Assembly: GCA_002356435.2 (NCBI GenBank)
Contig: AP018040.2
Coordinates: 62,001-126,000 of the forward strand
Reading direction: 5' to 3'
Origin: Petrimonas sp. IBARAKI
GTDB lineage: Bacteria; Bacteroidota; Bacteroidia; Bacteroidales; Dysgonomonadaceae
DNA length: 64,000 nt
A program made the position numbers and the translations under genes. How positions within the stretch are numbered: the stretch's first letter is position 1; each line of letters begins with the position of its first letter. This document shows positions 42,726 to 51,364 of this stretch, in pieces. The notes below the pieces were generated by a model. That model saw nothing but the letters and a program-made list of their open reading frames with translations. It ran no database searches and was not told where the DNA came from.

Positions 42726-43409
42726 TTACAGCACTTCGCTCATAGCCAGGTAGTCGGATTGGTTGGCATAAATAAAAAGTAGCGATCGTCCCTTGATGGT
42801 ATTGATGATGGGTTTTGCTAATTCCCGGGGCAGTGCCGGACAGCCGAAACTGCGGCCTAACCGTCCGCTTGACCGGATGACTTCTTCGCTGCAATAATCG
42901 GCTCCATGGATCACAATGGCGCGGGGTCTTGCCTGGTCGTTAATACCTTCTTCTAATCCATCAAGCAGCAGCGAATAGCCGTTGCCCCCCTCATAAGTAC
43001 CGGCAGTCCGGTAAAAACCAAGTGAACTTTGGTGAGAGCCATTCCGGTTTGAAAAAGAGGTGGCGTAATTTCCACCGCTGTTCCGTCCATGCGATACATA
43101 CGACACAAAAAGTACTTCTTTCTTTACCAGATTCAGCACATACATTCTCTTCTTGGACGAAGGAAGATTGAAATCAATCACCGTAAGCAGAGGATTATTC
43201 TGTATATTTAACTTTATATAACCTGTATACGCCGCCTTGAAAGTATTAAACTGAATTAATCCTTCCAATTTCATCTGTTCGTAAAGTAGCTCACAACCGG
43301 AACAAGAAAAATCGATTTTAGGGATGTTTTTCCTGCTCTCCTTTGTTCCTATAGGGAAAGTGGGCGCAGAGAATACAATTAATAAAATAGTAAATTGGAC
43401 TTTCCGCAT
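42726..43409 (-). CDS. Murein L,D-transpeptidase catalytic domain protein (YkuD_2 type)
   Basis: 227 residues from the ATG at 43409, which begins a signal peptide; an upstream TTG is less likely. The catalytic region has IVIHGADYC and GRSFGCPAL, the conserved His and the Ser-x-Gly-Cys of the YkuD_2 family. Members of the wider superfamily cross-link or edit peptidoglycan, or hydrolyse such links, in the periplasm. An extra CSGC cysteine pair lies near residue 37. It follows a second, different L,D-transpeptidase by 60 nt on the same strand and ends at its own terminator. Confidence 0.85.
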   Translation of the reverse strand: MRKVQFTILLIVFSAPTFPIGTKESRKNIPKIDFSCSGCELLYEQMKLEGLIQFNTFKAAYTGYIKLNIQNNPLLTVIDFNLPSSKKRMYVLNLVKKEVLFVSYVSHGRNSGGNYATSFSNRNGSHQSSLGFYRTAGTYEGGNGYSLLLDGLEEGINDQARPRAIVIHGADYCSEEVIRSSGRLGRSFGCPALPRELAKPIINTIKGRSLLFIYANQSDYLAMSEVL

Positions 43410-43469
43410 AGTTATATTCAGAAAATTTTTCTCCAAATAAACTAATTTTATTGAAATTGAATAAGATTG

Positions 43470-44495
43470 TTAATCAATCACAATGATAACCGATTGTTTA
43501 ACAGCCGCCCAGTCATACACGAATTTTGCGTGTGACGATGCGTTTCTGACGCACATGTGAGAGCGTGGCGTTGTTCCCAGCGAAGAACTGTATTCAATGA
43601 TTTTTTTGTGCGGATACTGTACGGGCACACCGTGAACATAAGCTCCATTCGTAAAACGTGAAGCATAGGGGGCGTAACCCGCGATAACGCTGGTACCGTC
43701 TCTCACGTAGCACATCTTCTCTTTCTTATCCTGTACCGCAAAGATTCCGGTAGGGGTCTCCTGGGCATGCGGAGGCTTATGGACGCCCGTAGTCGCGGGA
43801 TTCATGCTCAAAATGTGCCATTCGTCGCTATTTTTCTCGAGGGTCGTGATATTCTGATTGGTGACATCTACCACCACCACTTTGTCAAACCGGACACTAT
43901 CTCCCCACGAAATAAGATAACGCTTAGGCAACAAATATTCACCTTCCAATGAGACACCGGCAATTCGTACCATCTCAGTGGTGTCGCTGCCTAAAATTTT
44001 TACCAGCCAGCCATCCCGTCCATATCGTATCAGCTTTGTCTCATCCCCGATACTGTAAAGAGGGGCCGACTGATACCGTTCTACGTCATATTGGTCGGAC
44101 ACCCGGCCATAATCGTTTCTTACGAATCCTTCAATGGTTGGCGCTTCCTTGTTTTGGTTTTTATAATTGCTTAAAACACCCCAGTTGCCACCTTTGGCTA
44201 CCGCATTTTCAAGTTGGGCAATCTCTACCTTTATTTTTTCCCATTGGAAATACCGGACGGTGTCCTTGTAGGGGTATTCATCATCCAGTAAATATTGATC
44301 GTACTGAAATGCTTTTTTGTAAAAAATATCATCTTCGGTCAGGGTTTTCCTCTCTTCTGCTATGTGGTCTGTAGAGTCCTCATCTGCCATACCTGACACG
44401 ACACTGCTGTCGTCATTCCTAATGCTGAGGTCACACCCTATTTGGAACAACATTATTATCAAAAAGAAAACAGTATTGGAGTACTTTCTATTCAT
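43470..44495 (-). CDS. L,D-transpeptidase (YkuD) lipoprotein with atypical SHMCVR motif
   Basis: 341 residues from the ATG at 44495, giving a signal ending in lipobox FQIGC. The YkuD catalytic region lies at the C-terminus: AYVHGVP followed by RSHMCVRN. The catalytic His, Ser and Cys are all kept but the usual glycine of SHGC is methionine. The N-terminal ~200 residues are a less conserved domain. It should act on peptidoglycan from the outer leaflet side of the periplasm. The following gene is another L,D-transpeptidase, so the two probably share a role; the change at the glycine makes activity less certain. Confidence 0.8.
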   Translation of the reverse strand: MNRKYSNTVFFLIIMLFQIGCDLSIRNDDSSVVSGMADEDSTDHIAEERKTLTEDDIFYKKAFQYDQYLLDDEYPYKDTVRYFQWEKIKVEIAQLENAVAKGGNWGVLSNYKNQNKEAPTIEGFVRNDYGRVSDQYDVERYQSAPLYSIGDETKLIRYGRDGWLVKILGSDTTEMVRIAGVSLEGEYLLPKRYLISWGDSVRFDKVVVVDVTNQNITTLEKNSDEWHILSMNPATTGVHKPPHAQETPTGIFAVQDKKEKMCYVRDGTSVIAGYAPYASRFTNGAYVHGVPVQYPHKKIIEYSSSLGTTPRSHMCVRNASSHAKFVYDWAAVKQSVIIVID

Positions 44496-44733
44496 TGGTC
44501 GTAATTTTTTTAACTTTTTTCTGGTTTTGGTCTGCATCGATTGTTTCTTGTAAGTTAAATCATGATTTTCGTATTTGTAAACGGCGTTATCCTTGATCCA
44601 TGTAGCTAAGCCAGTACCTTGTGTATAGATATGGCTGTCCGTAAACTAATTATCTTTGATTTCAGTCTTCATCTCTTCTGAAGAGAAATTGTAACGATAG
44701 AGTTTAAAAGTAATAGCAAAGCCGGACATCGGA

Positions 44734-45762
44734 TTAATCATTAAGAACTTCCGGAGAGCTTCTGTTAACGGGACGTATGATGAGAGTATCTCCTGTATTC
44801 ACCTTTAATGGCTCTTTTTGCTGTTCATTTTGTTTGTTCTTATTTTTGGAGAACAACCGGAATATCCAGCTGTTGGCAATTGTTTCAGCTGCTTTGGTTA
44901 TCTCTATTACACCCTGATCTACATTAGCAATGGCTGTGTCTACGCTTAAACCCATCTGCTTGTCATTTAGAAGTCGTGGAAGCACTCCCTCGCCGTGATT
45001 AATAGAGTAGGATGTCTGGTGAAGCTGATTCACCAGTGAGTCGGCATTCTTTGTGGTTGAACTAAGGTTGGCCATGATAGTGTTCAATTGGGTGGTGATG
45101 GAATCATCATTCACCAGCTTCCCTAAGTCGCCATGTCCGTTGTTGATTTTGGAGGTTATCTGATTCACATCCGACAGCGATGCATTCAACCGGCTTGTCG
45201 CATCCTTAAGATTGGTGGTAAGGCTATTGTCATTAATAAGACGCGCAATATCACCGTCGCCGTTGTCTATTTTATCCGTGACTGAACGCAGATTGGCTAT
45301 AACACCATTTGCTTCTTCGAGCATCACGGTTGCCTGAGCAATCATCGCTTGAATATCGAGACCCTCAGCCACAGGCAGGTAATCGTCTTCTTCTACCTTT
45401 CCCGTAGCAGGATCACCGGTGGAGATAAGAACAATTTTTCCACCCATCAGCCCTTCCTGTCCAATCTGTACTGCTGAGTTCTTGTAGATATAGTCGGTAT
45501 AAGTATCCCTAATCGTCATGCTTACAATGACAGATGAATCGGCGATGATCCGGATATCATTCACTGTGCCGATACTTATTCCAGCGAAACGAACAATATT
45601 TCCCGATATCAGTCCGCGAATATCTTTGAATGAAGCGTGCACCTCGGTGGTGGAGGTAAACAGATTTTGTTTACTCCCGATCAGATATATCGCCACAATA
45701 AACAATATGAGGGCTGATGCAATGAAAATACCCAACTTTAATGTTTTTTTTGTTTTTCCCAT
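44734..45762 (-). CDS. MCE-domain lipid transport protein (MlaD-like)
   Basis: 342 residues. One membrane helix (residues ~10-28), a single MCE domain (~40-115; VHASFKDIRGLISGNIVRF), then a long helical tail. The tail carries three copies of an NG-x-G-x-hydrophobic-x-x-LxND motif at residues ~164, ~205 and ~253. MCE proteins form hexameric channels that move phospholipids between inner and outer membranes. It lies 15 nt after the MlaF-like ATPase gene. The C-terminus is Lys/Gln-rich and charged. Confidence 0.9.
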   Translation of the reverse strand: MGKTKKTLKLGIFIASALILFIVAIYLIGSKQNLFTSTTEVHASFKDIRGLISGNIVRFAGISIGTVNDIRIIADSSVIVSMTIRDTYTDYIYKNSAVQIGQEGLMGGKIVLISTGDPATGKVEEDDYLPVAEGLDIQAMIAQATVMLEEANGVIANLRSVTDKIDNGDGDIARLINDNSLTTNLKDATSRLNASLSDVNQITSKINNGHGDLGKLVNDDSITTQLNTIMANLSSTTKNADSLVNQLHQTSYSINHGEGVLPRLLNDKQMGLSVDTAIANVDQGVIEITKAAETIANSWIFRLFSKNKNKQNEQQKEPLKVNTGDTLIIRPVNRSSPEVLND

Positions 45763-45777
45763 TTCTCTTGCTGTTTG

Positions 45778-46512
45778 TTAAATAAAATAATCCCTTACCT
45801 CTTTCTCTTCGTTGCGACTCAGTTCATCGTACGTCCCCACTACCTTGAAGATTCCTTCGTCCATGATCTTTATGCTGTCTGTGGCAATTTTTGCACATTT
45901 CATATCGTGTGTGATGATAATAGCAGCCGTGTTGTATTCTTCGCGTATTTTCAGGATCAGTTCGCTAATTTCACCCGATGTTACCGCATCCAGCCCTGTG
46001 GTTGGCTCATCATAGAGGATTATTTCTGGCTTCAGAATCAACGTTCTGGCCAGAGCTATCCTCTTTTTCATTCCACCGGATAATTCCGACGGCATTTTAT
46101 CAATGGCATCCAGCAGCCCCACACTTCTGAGCGATCGTTCAATCAACTCCTCCGTATCGAGTTTCTTGTCCCTAAATTGTGTTCTCCGAATGGGGAAAAA
46201 GAGATTTTCCCGTACACTCATTGAATCATATAATGCTCCTCCCTGAAAAAGATAACCCACCTTCTTTCTCAATTCATTCAGTTCGTTGCTGTTGCATTCG
46301 AGCACATTAGTCCCAAGCACATCGATCTCGCCTGCATCGGGTTCTATCAGCCTTACAATGCACTTGATAAGCACCGATTTTCCAATCCCCGATTTCCCCA
46401 CAACCCCCAGGTTCTCCCCTTTGTGAAGTACCAGATCAATACCCCTTAAAATATGATTCTTATCAAAGGATTTATACAGTTTTTTCGCAACAATGACCTC
46501 TTCTTTATCCAT
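45778..46512 (-). CDS. ABC transporter ATP-binding protein (MlaF-like)
   Basis: 244 residues. Walker A GKSGIGKSV, signature LSGGMKKR, Walker B IILYDEPTTGLD, and the switch histidine in IITHD. The KK after SGGM and the overall sequence match the MlaF family. It powers lipid transport with the MlaE permease and MCE protein encoded on either side; spacing is 6 nt to MlaE and 15 nt to the MCE gene, so the three form one operon. No MlaB or MlaC gene is seen, as is usual in Bacteroidetes. Confidence 0.92.
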   Translation of the reverse strand: MDKEEVIVAKKLYKSFDKNHILRGIDLVLHKGENLGVVGKSGIGKSVLIKCIVRLIEPDAGEIDVLGTNVLECNSNELNELRKKVGYLFQGGALYDSMSVRENLFFPIRRTQFRDKKLDTEELIERSLRSVGLLDAIDKMPSELSGGMKKRIALARTLILKPEIILYDEPTTGLDAVTSGEISELILKIREEYNTAAIIITHDMKCAKIATDSIKIMDEGIFKVVGTYDELSRNEEKEVRDYFI

Positions 46513-46518
46513 ATTGCT

Positions 46519-47340
46519 TTACAGGATGCTCGTTATTAATACGAAAACCAAATCGATCACGAAAATAGTAAGCGATGCTGCCACTACAGCTGAGTTGGCT
46601 GCCTTGCCCACTGATTCTGTGCCTTTTCCGGCAGTGTAACCCTTGTAACTACCTATTAACCCAATGAAAAAACCGAACAAGACCGTTTTCAGTGTGGAGG
46701 GGAGCAAATCGACAAAACCCATCAGGGAAAACGAACGATTGATGAAGAGCGTGACCGAGGTTTCTTCGAATACGTTCACAGCCAGGAACGCGCCGAAAAG
46801 ACTAAACGCATCAGCGAATATTACCAGTATGGGAACAACCAATGTCGTAGCCATCACGCGCGAGGCAACCACAAAACTCAGGGGACGTGTTCCCGAAACT
46901 TCCATCGCATCAATCTGTTCGGTAACTGTCATTGCAGCAATCTCTGCAGCTATTCCCGAGCTTATCTTTCCCGCACAAATCAGTCCCGTTATGACCGGCC
47001 CAAGTTCCCGCACCATGGATACAGCAATCACTCCAGGTAACAACGTCTGTGCACCAAAGTCAGCAAGAACAGGATTCATCTGCATGGTGAGTACCAGTCC
47101 CATGATAAAGCCAGTGACCACTACCAGTGCCAGCGACTTGTTACCCAGTAAGAACCCGTGTTTGATGAATTCCCTAAATTCGAAAGGAGGTTGGAACATT
47201 TGTTTAATCACTTTTCCGGTAAACAATACCAGTTCTCCCAGGTCGATAAATACACCGTTATAAAAGGTTAGGGTTTCTTCCTTCATCTTAGGTTTTCCCC
47301 TGATGCGCAATTTTGCCACAGAAACATTGATTTTTGCCAT
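46519..47340 (-). CDS. Mla-type ABC permease (MlaE-like)
   Basis: 273 residues from the ATG at 47340; a second ATG at 47286 would give 255 residues, nearer the MlaE norm, so the start is open. The C-terminal part has five to six membrane helices and the MlaE signatures TGLICAGKISSGIAAEIAAM and EQIDAMEVSGTRPL. It is the inner-membrane permease of the lipid transporter and first gene of the operon mlaE-mlaF-mce. The preceding 363 bp holds no gene. Confidence 0.9.
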   Translation of the reverse strand: MAKINVSVAKLRIRGKPKMKEETLTFYNGVFIDLGELVLFTGKVIKQMFQPPFEFREFIKHGFLLGNKSLALVVVTGFIMGLVLTMQMNPVLADFGAQTLLPGVIAVSMVRELGPVITGLICAGKISSGIAAEIAAMTVTEQIDAMEVSGTRPLSFVVASRVMATTLVVPILVIFADAFSLFGAFLAVNVFEETSVTLFINRSFSLMGFVDLLPSTLKTVLFGFFIGLIGSYKGYTAGKGTESVGKAANSAVVAASLTIFVIDLVFVLITSIL

Positions 47341-47703
47341 ATATGTTGGATAATTGATTTTGTTTAAAGAATACTTATACAATTATACTGTTTTTTTTTG
47401 ATAAATCTAACAAATATTTCAATAACTCACTGATATTTAGTTGAATAAAATATTTATTTCTCATAAAAGGTAAAGAATATTTGTTCAACGAGCTAAAGTT
47501 CAGCAGGTTATATTAATTAAGGCGACTTCAAATGACTGATTTCCAATGAAAAAAAGTTGACAACCCACTGATTTTACTTGTGTGGTTTTTTCACTCCAAA
47601 AGTAGACCGCTTGTTAACTCGAACAGATTCTGTCTGTTCATAACTTATGATAAATGTGTATTATCCAAAACAGTTCTGCGGCGTAAATTAAGTCCCTAAA
47701 AAT
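47341..47703. other. Gene-free AT-rich interval upstream of mlaE
   Basis: 363 bp without a credible gene, between mlaE (start at 47340) and the M1 peptidase stop, both on the minus strand. It should hold the mla promoter. A minus-strand TACTTTTG (47604-47597) is a possible -7 box but lies 257 bp from the start. On the plus strand 47464-47496 resembles part of the duplicated leaders at 51.2 and 52.4 kb (14 identical bases plus an ATAAAAGrTAA match), in the opposite orientation. I see no strong terminator. Confidence 0.4.
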
Positions 47704-50688
47704 TTAATTTTCGATAATCGCTTTGCTTTGTTTTGAAATATCCAGATTGATGACGAAACGTACCCGCTCTTTCACCGGTCCGGTGACCGACTGAATGTTA
47801 TTGCTAACCAGCAAAGGGAGATAGATTTCAAATACACTCGATATGCCTGCTTTAAAGCCTGCTTCAAAGAATAGTGGCGAATTGTAACGGGTTGATAATC
47901 TATGATCGTTGAACAGAACGTTGGCGAACGGTTTAATCCCTGTTTTGGATAGGATTCCAGGCAGACTGCTCGTGAGGGAAACAGAAAGAAGCCACTTGCT
48001 GTAACCTAGGACATGGTTAACCGGTGACACCAGTCCGCCTTCAGAAAGAGTGATCTGCCTGGATAAAAATGAACTGGGGAAGACAGCAAAACGATCGGGA
48101 TAGATACCCTCATACAGGTATAGCTCCCGTCCGCTTCTACCCGCGGGAGCAAGCGAGTGGAAGCTGTTTGAACCACTCTTTTTCAGTATTGTGCCGGCAA
48201 AAAGCCTTATGTCCAGTCCTTTATCTCTTCCGGAGTAACTCTGTCTGTAATTGAAATCCAGGGCAATTTTGCTGAATGACGCCCCCGCTTCAAAAGAAGC
48301 CAACAGTTGAAAGGGATTGACCGGGCTGTCTTTTTCAAAATTGTATCCAAACTGAATGTACCGGTTCATCTTTGCCTGTTGCGGGATTAAAACCTGATTC
48401 AGACCAGATGCCAGCGTGAAACGTCCATGGATGCTATGCTGAAAGGAGTTGGTCGATCTGTTTTTCCGGAAGTGAATATCCAGCCCTGCCATCACCTTCC
48501 GGTAGTCCTGGTTGCCTGGAGCACCGAACTGTGTCCCCTGCAGCGTGAACGTTGCCATTCTGATCAGGTTGTTGTAGGGTGTGAAATGATAGGAGATTTT
48601 CCCGAACCCCGCTAGCTTTGATTGATTAAAAGAGTAAAATGGAATTGCCAGGTATTCAACAGGTTTGGGTGTGATCAAACCGTTGTAAAGCGCCATACCT
48701 GCCATTAACCCGTTCTCGCGGGTCCAGTTGACAAGTGGAATATACATCAGGGGAATTTTCTCAGGATCTTCCACACCTGCCAACAGCTGCGGTTGCACCG
48801 GGTTGGATTTAGGGAAAAGACCTGAAGTGCGGATATTGTTGTTGAGACGGAACCGTTCAGGCATTATATGATGTGGGTCAATCTTTATTTCACTGTAATC
48901 ACCCTTCGGTATTTCAATCCATCTCTCTCCCGGGAAACCATCGATCCATTTTTCAAAACAGATGCTATCATCTGAGAGCCCGGCGATCATCAAGGGCGAA
49001 ACCATTTCTCCCCTGTTTTTAACAAGCAGTTGTTGATTGCTGATTTTTACTATTTGATAATCAATCCTTTTGGTTGTGCAGATAAAATCATCAAAAAACC
49101 AGCTTAACTCTTTCGACGTGTGCTTTTCAAAGGCGGCACGCAGATCATCGGGTCCGGGATGCCGGAACCTCCATTGCCGGTAAAAATCACGCATGCCTGT
49201 ATCAAACAGGCTATCGCCCAAGTAAGCCCTGAGATAGGTAAACCCCATGGAGGCTTTGGTATAAATCATTTGACCGTAATTGGAACGGTTGTAGTCTGTG
49301 GAGGGCAGATTGAGCGGTTGTTCGCTGTTGTTGCGAGCCGGGATAAGCCACTGCAGCTCCTGCAACGCTTCTGCGGGCAACTCGTCTGCATGCAGGAATT
49401 TCGCCTGTTTTTCCGACTTCAGCATTATCTCCCAGAGCTTCTTATCAGGATGATTCAATTTCATCTGTCGGTCTTCATAACTGCTGGAGAGCCCTTCGTC
49501 CAGAAAGGGAAAACGGCGTTCGTTGAAGCCCAGCGCCCCATAGAACCATGAATGGGCCATCTCATGGGTAATCACGTTCTCAAGTGTCCAGGCATTTTTC
49601 GTTGGGCCGATTACGGCTAATCCGGGGTATTCCATTCCCAGCCCGGCGCTCAATGGACTCTGAACCAGTGTGAAACTGTTGTAGGGATAATCACCTATCA
49701 GGCGTGAGAAATCCATGATTGCCTGATTGGTATAAATCAATGCCTTCTGCCACAAACGCGATTGGCGGGCAGTAAGCATCACCCACGTAGTTATTTCCTT
49801 GTCCGATTCGGGAAGCTTGATTTTTTCTTTCATCACGTTGAATTGCTTGTCGGCAAACCAGGCAAAGTCATGCATGTTCTCTCCCCTGTAATGGAGTGTT
49901 TTTGTAGTTGTGGATAAAGGGATATGTTTTGTTTTCCCCAGCATCCTTATGCTCTTCCAGTCGGTGTCAGCAGCGAGTGAGTCAAGTCTTGCCAGTTCTG
50001 TGCTGTCTTGCAGATCTCCCGATGCAGCCACGGTATAGTGCTTCGGCAGCGTAATCCTTACATCAAAGTCTCCGAACTCGGAATAGTACTCTCCCTGGTC
50101 CAGATATGATAAGGGATGCCATCCGTTCCGGTCATATACCGCCGGTTTGGGGAACCATTGTGTGATTTGATATGTCTGGTCGATGTGACCCAGCCGTGAT
50201 GTGACTCCCCTGGGTATTTTAACGTGAAAGGGTGTGGTGATCAGGATCTCCCCGCCGGGGAGAAGAGGGTTGCTCAGCCTTATTTCACAGATATCGGGTT
50301 GGTCGGGAAGCAATTCCCAGCTGACGGGAAGGTCATCTACCCTGAACTCCAGTGAATCGATGAAGCCTCTTAGTTCCGGATCTTTAAACAGTTTTTGCTT
50401 GCCACTGAATGAGAATATCTGTTTGGCTAATGGAGTATCATTATCTGAATAGGCATTGGGCCACAAATGAAAATACAACACCCGGAGTGTATCCGGCGAA
50501 TTGTTGGTGTATTGCACCTCCTCGTAAGCACTGAGCTCGTGAATCGAATCATTGAGCGTCACACTGATCCTGTAATTCACCTTCTGCTGAAAATATTCTT
50601 TCGAGGATGCAATCGGACAATGCCCGATAATTAGAAGTAAAGCTATCAGCAATTGCCCGAGTAAGGTATTTTTTTTTATTACCCGCAT
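47704..50688 (-). CDS. Exported M1-family zinc metallopeptidase
   Basis: 994 residues from the ATG at 50688, giving a signal peptide (cleavage near ASSK). The N-terminal beta-saddle (~residues 25-240) precedes the catalytic domain with GLGMEYPG (GAMEN-like exopeptidase motif), H375-E-M-A-H379 and E398 in LDEG, which is the canonical HExxH-18-E zinc site. The C-terminal ~350 residues are beta-rich and may form an outer-membrane barrel-like region. It should remove N-terminal amino acids from peptides outside the cytoplasm. Its terminator is not visible; the upstream small gene ends in a hairpin. Confidence 0.9.
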   Translation of the reverse strand: MRVIKKNTLLGQLLIALLLIIGHCPIASSKEYFQQKVNYRISVTLNDSIHELSAYEEVQYTNNSPDTLRVLYFHLWPNAYSDNDTPLAKQIFSFSGKQKLFKDPELRGFIDSLEFRVDDLPVSWELLPDQPDICEIRLSNPLLPGGEILITTPFHVKIPRGVTSRLGHIDQTYQITQWFPKPAVYDRNGWHPLSYLDQGEYYSEFGDFDVRITLPKHYTVAASGDLQDSTELARLDSLAADTDWKSIRMLGKTKHIPLSTTTKTLHYRGENMHDFAWFADKQFNVMKEKIKLPESDKEITTWVMLTARQSRLWQKALIYTNQAIMDFSRLIGDYPYNSFTLVQSPLSAGLGMEYPGLAVIGPTKNAWTLENVITHEMAHSWFYGALGFNERRFPFLDEGLSSSYEDRQMKLNHPDKKLWEIMLKSEKQAKFLHADELPAEALQELQWLIPARNNSEQPLNLPSTDYNRSNYGQMIYTKASMGFTYLRAYLGDSLFDTGMRDFYRQWRFRHPGPDDLRAAFEKHTSKELSWFFDDFICTTKRIDYQIVKISNQQLLVKNRGEMVSPLMIAGLSDDSICFEKWIDGFPGERWIEIPKGDYSEIKIDPHHIMPERFRLNNNIRTSGLFPKSNPVQPQLLAGVEDPEKIPLMYIPLVNWTRENGLMAGMALYNGLITPKPVEYLAIPFYSFNQSKLAGFGKISYHFTPYNNLIRMATFTLQGTQFGAPGNQDYRKVMAGLDIHFRKNRSTNSFQHSIHGRFTLASGLNQVLIPQQAKMNRYIQFGYNFEKDSPVNPFQLLASFEAGASFSKIALDFNYRQSYSGRDKGLDIRLFAGTILKKSGSNSFHSLAPAGRSGRELYLYEGIYPDRFAVFPSSFLSRQITLSEGGLVSPVNHVLGYSKWLLSVSLTSSLPGILSKTGIKPFANVLFNDHRLSTRYNSPLFFEAGFKAGISSVFEIYLPLLVSNNIQSVTGPVKERVRFVINLDISKQSKAIIEN

Positions 50689-50711
50689 AAACAGATTGAT
50701 AATCTGGCTAC

Positions 50712-50758
50712 ACAAAAAGGAAACAGGGTAATGTATCCATTACAGAACCCTGTTTTCC
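50712..50758 (-). terminator. Terminator after small secreted-protein gene
   Basis: Arms 50719-50728 and 50748-50758 (one bulged T) enclose a second GTAATG/CATTAC stem, followed on the minus strand by five T. It lies 34 nt after the stop of the 103-residue protein gene and 24 nt before the M1 peptidase ATG, so the two genes are probably separate transcripts. Confidence 0.6.
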
Positions 50759-50791
50759 ATTCGCATGCATCGAAGTATTTAACAGATTGTA

Positions 50792-51103
50792 TTAAAGTAA
50801 AACCACCAAAAGAATAATTAGCAGTAACAATGAAAGTCCACCAATATAAATGGCCGGTCCGTTCTGTACTGTTTCCTTAATCTCTTTCAGTTCATTTTTC
50901 AGTTCACTTTTCTCCGTAGCGGTCAGTTCAGATTTGTCCATTTCGCGAATCTCTATAACCCGCTCTTTAAGAACATTCACTTCTTCGGTTGTTAATGTGG
51001 CTTCAGTTGCCACATTGTTGTTCGAGGCACCATGTGCTGCAAAAGTAGGTGCTGCACCCAGCGAGAATATCGCCAGAAGTACAAAAAAAATTGTTTTTTT
51101 CAT
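50792..51103 (-). CDS. Small secreted protein with C-terminal membrane anchor
   Basis: 103 residues. Signal peptide 1-22 (TFAAHG), a charged coiled-coil-like stretch ~36-80 (EVNVLKERVIEIREMDKS and similar), then a very hydrophobic C-terminal helix (IGGLSLLLLIILLVVLL, ~85-103) ending at the stop. This layout recurs in small Bacteroidetes envelope proteins of unknown function. Inference: anchored in the inner membrane with the helix in the periplasm. The ~165 bp upstream leader is duplicated before the 299-residue gene, so the two are probably co-regulated. Confidence 0.75.
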   Translation of the reverse strand: MKKTIFFVLLAIFSLGAAPTFAAHGASNNNVATEATLTTEEVNVLKERVIEIREMDKSELTATEKSELKNELKEIKETVQNGPAIYIGGLSLLLLIILLVVLL

Positions 51104-51144
51104 CTTGTTTTTTTAAAAAAATATCATTATTAGTTAAACATTAC

Positions 51145-51309
51145 ATTATCTTTTATGCTATACAAAACAACAACGATCGCTAACATCAAACGAATCTATA
51201 TTAAATTTCATGTTGGTAAAGGTAGTGGTGACTCAACTTAATAATCTTACATATTGTAAAGAAAAAGTTATATATTTCACAGATAGGATTCAAATATTCA
51301 TCGCTGTAC
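51145..51309 (-). repeat. Leader repeat copy A, upstream of small secreted-protein gene
   Basis: About 165 bp that aligns colinearly, with one 1-nt length change, with copy B at 52317-52479. The best block is 51243-51295, where 24 consecutive bases from GAAAAAGTTATATATTTCAC onward are identical. A 13-mer TTACATATTGTAA palindrome (51247-51259) is intact here and half kept in B. It begins 42 nt upstream of the ATG. A minus-strand TACCTTTA (51224-51217) is a possible -7 box. Confidence 0.8.
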
Positions 51310-51364
51310 GTGAAAAAAGCCGCTGCCAGGTCGCCAGAGAAGATTTAATTTATGATTCAATTAC

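Noticed and set aside
44664-44690. TCTCTTCTGAAGAGA palindrome upstream of the L,D-transpeptidase lipoprotein region
   Set aside because: Only a 6-bp stem with a 3-nt loop and no T-run; too weak to call a terminator or operator.
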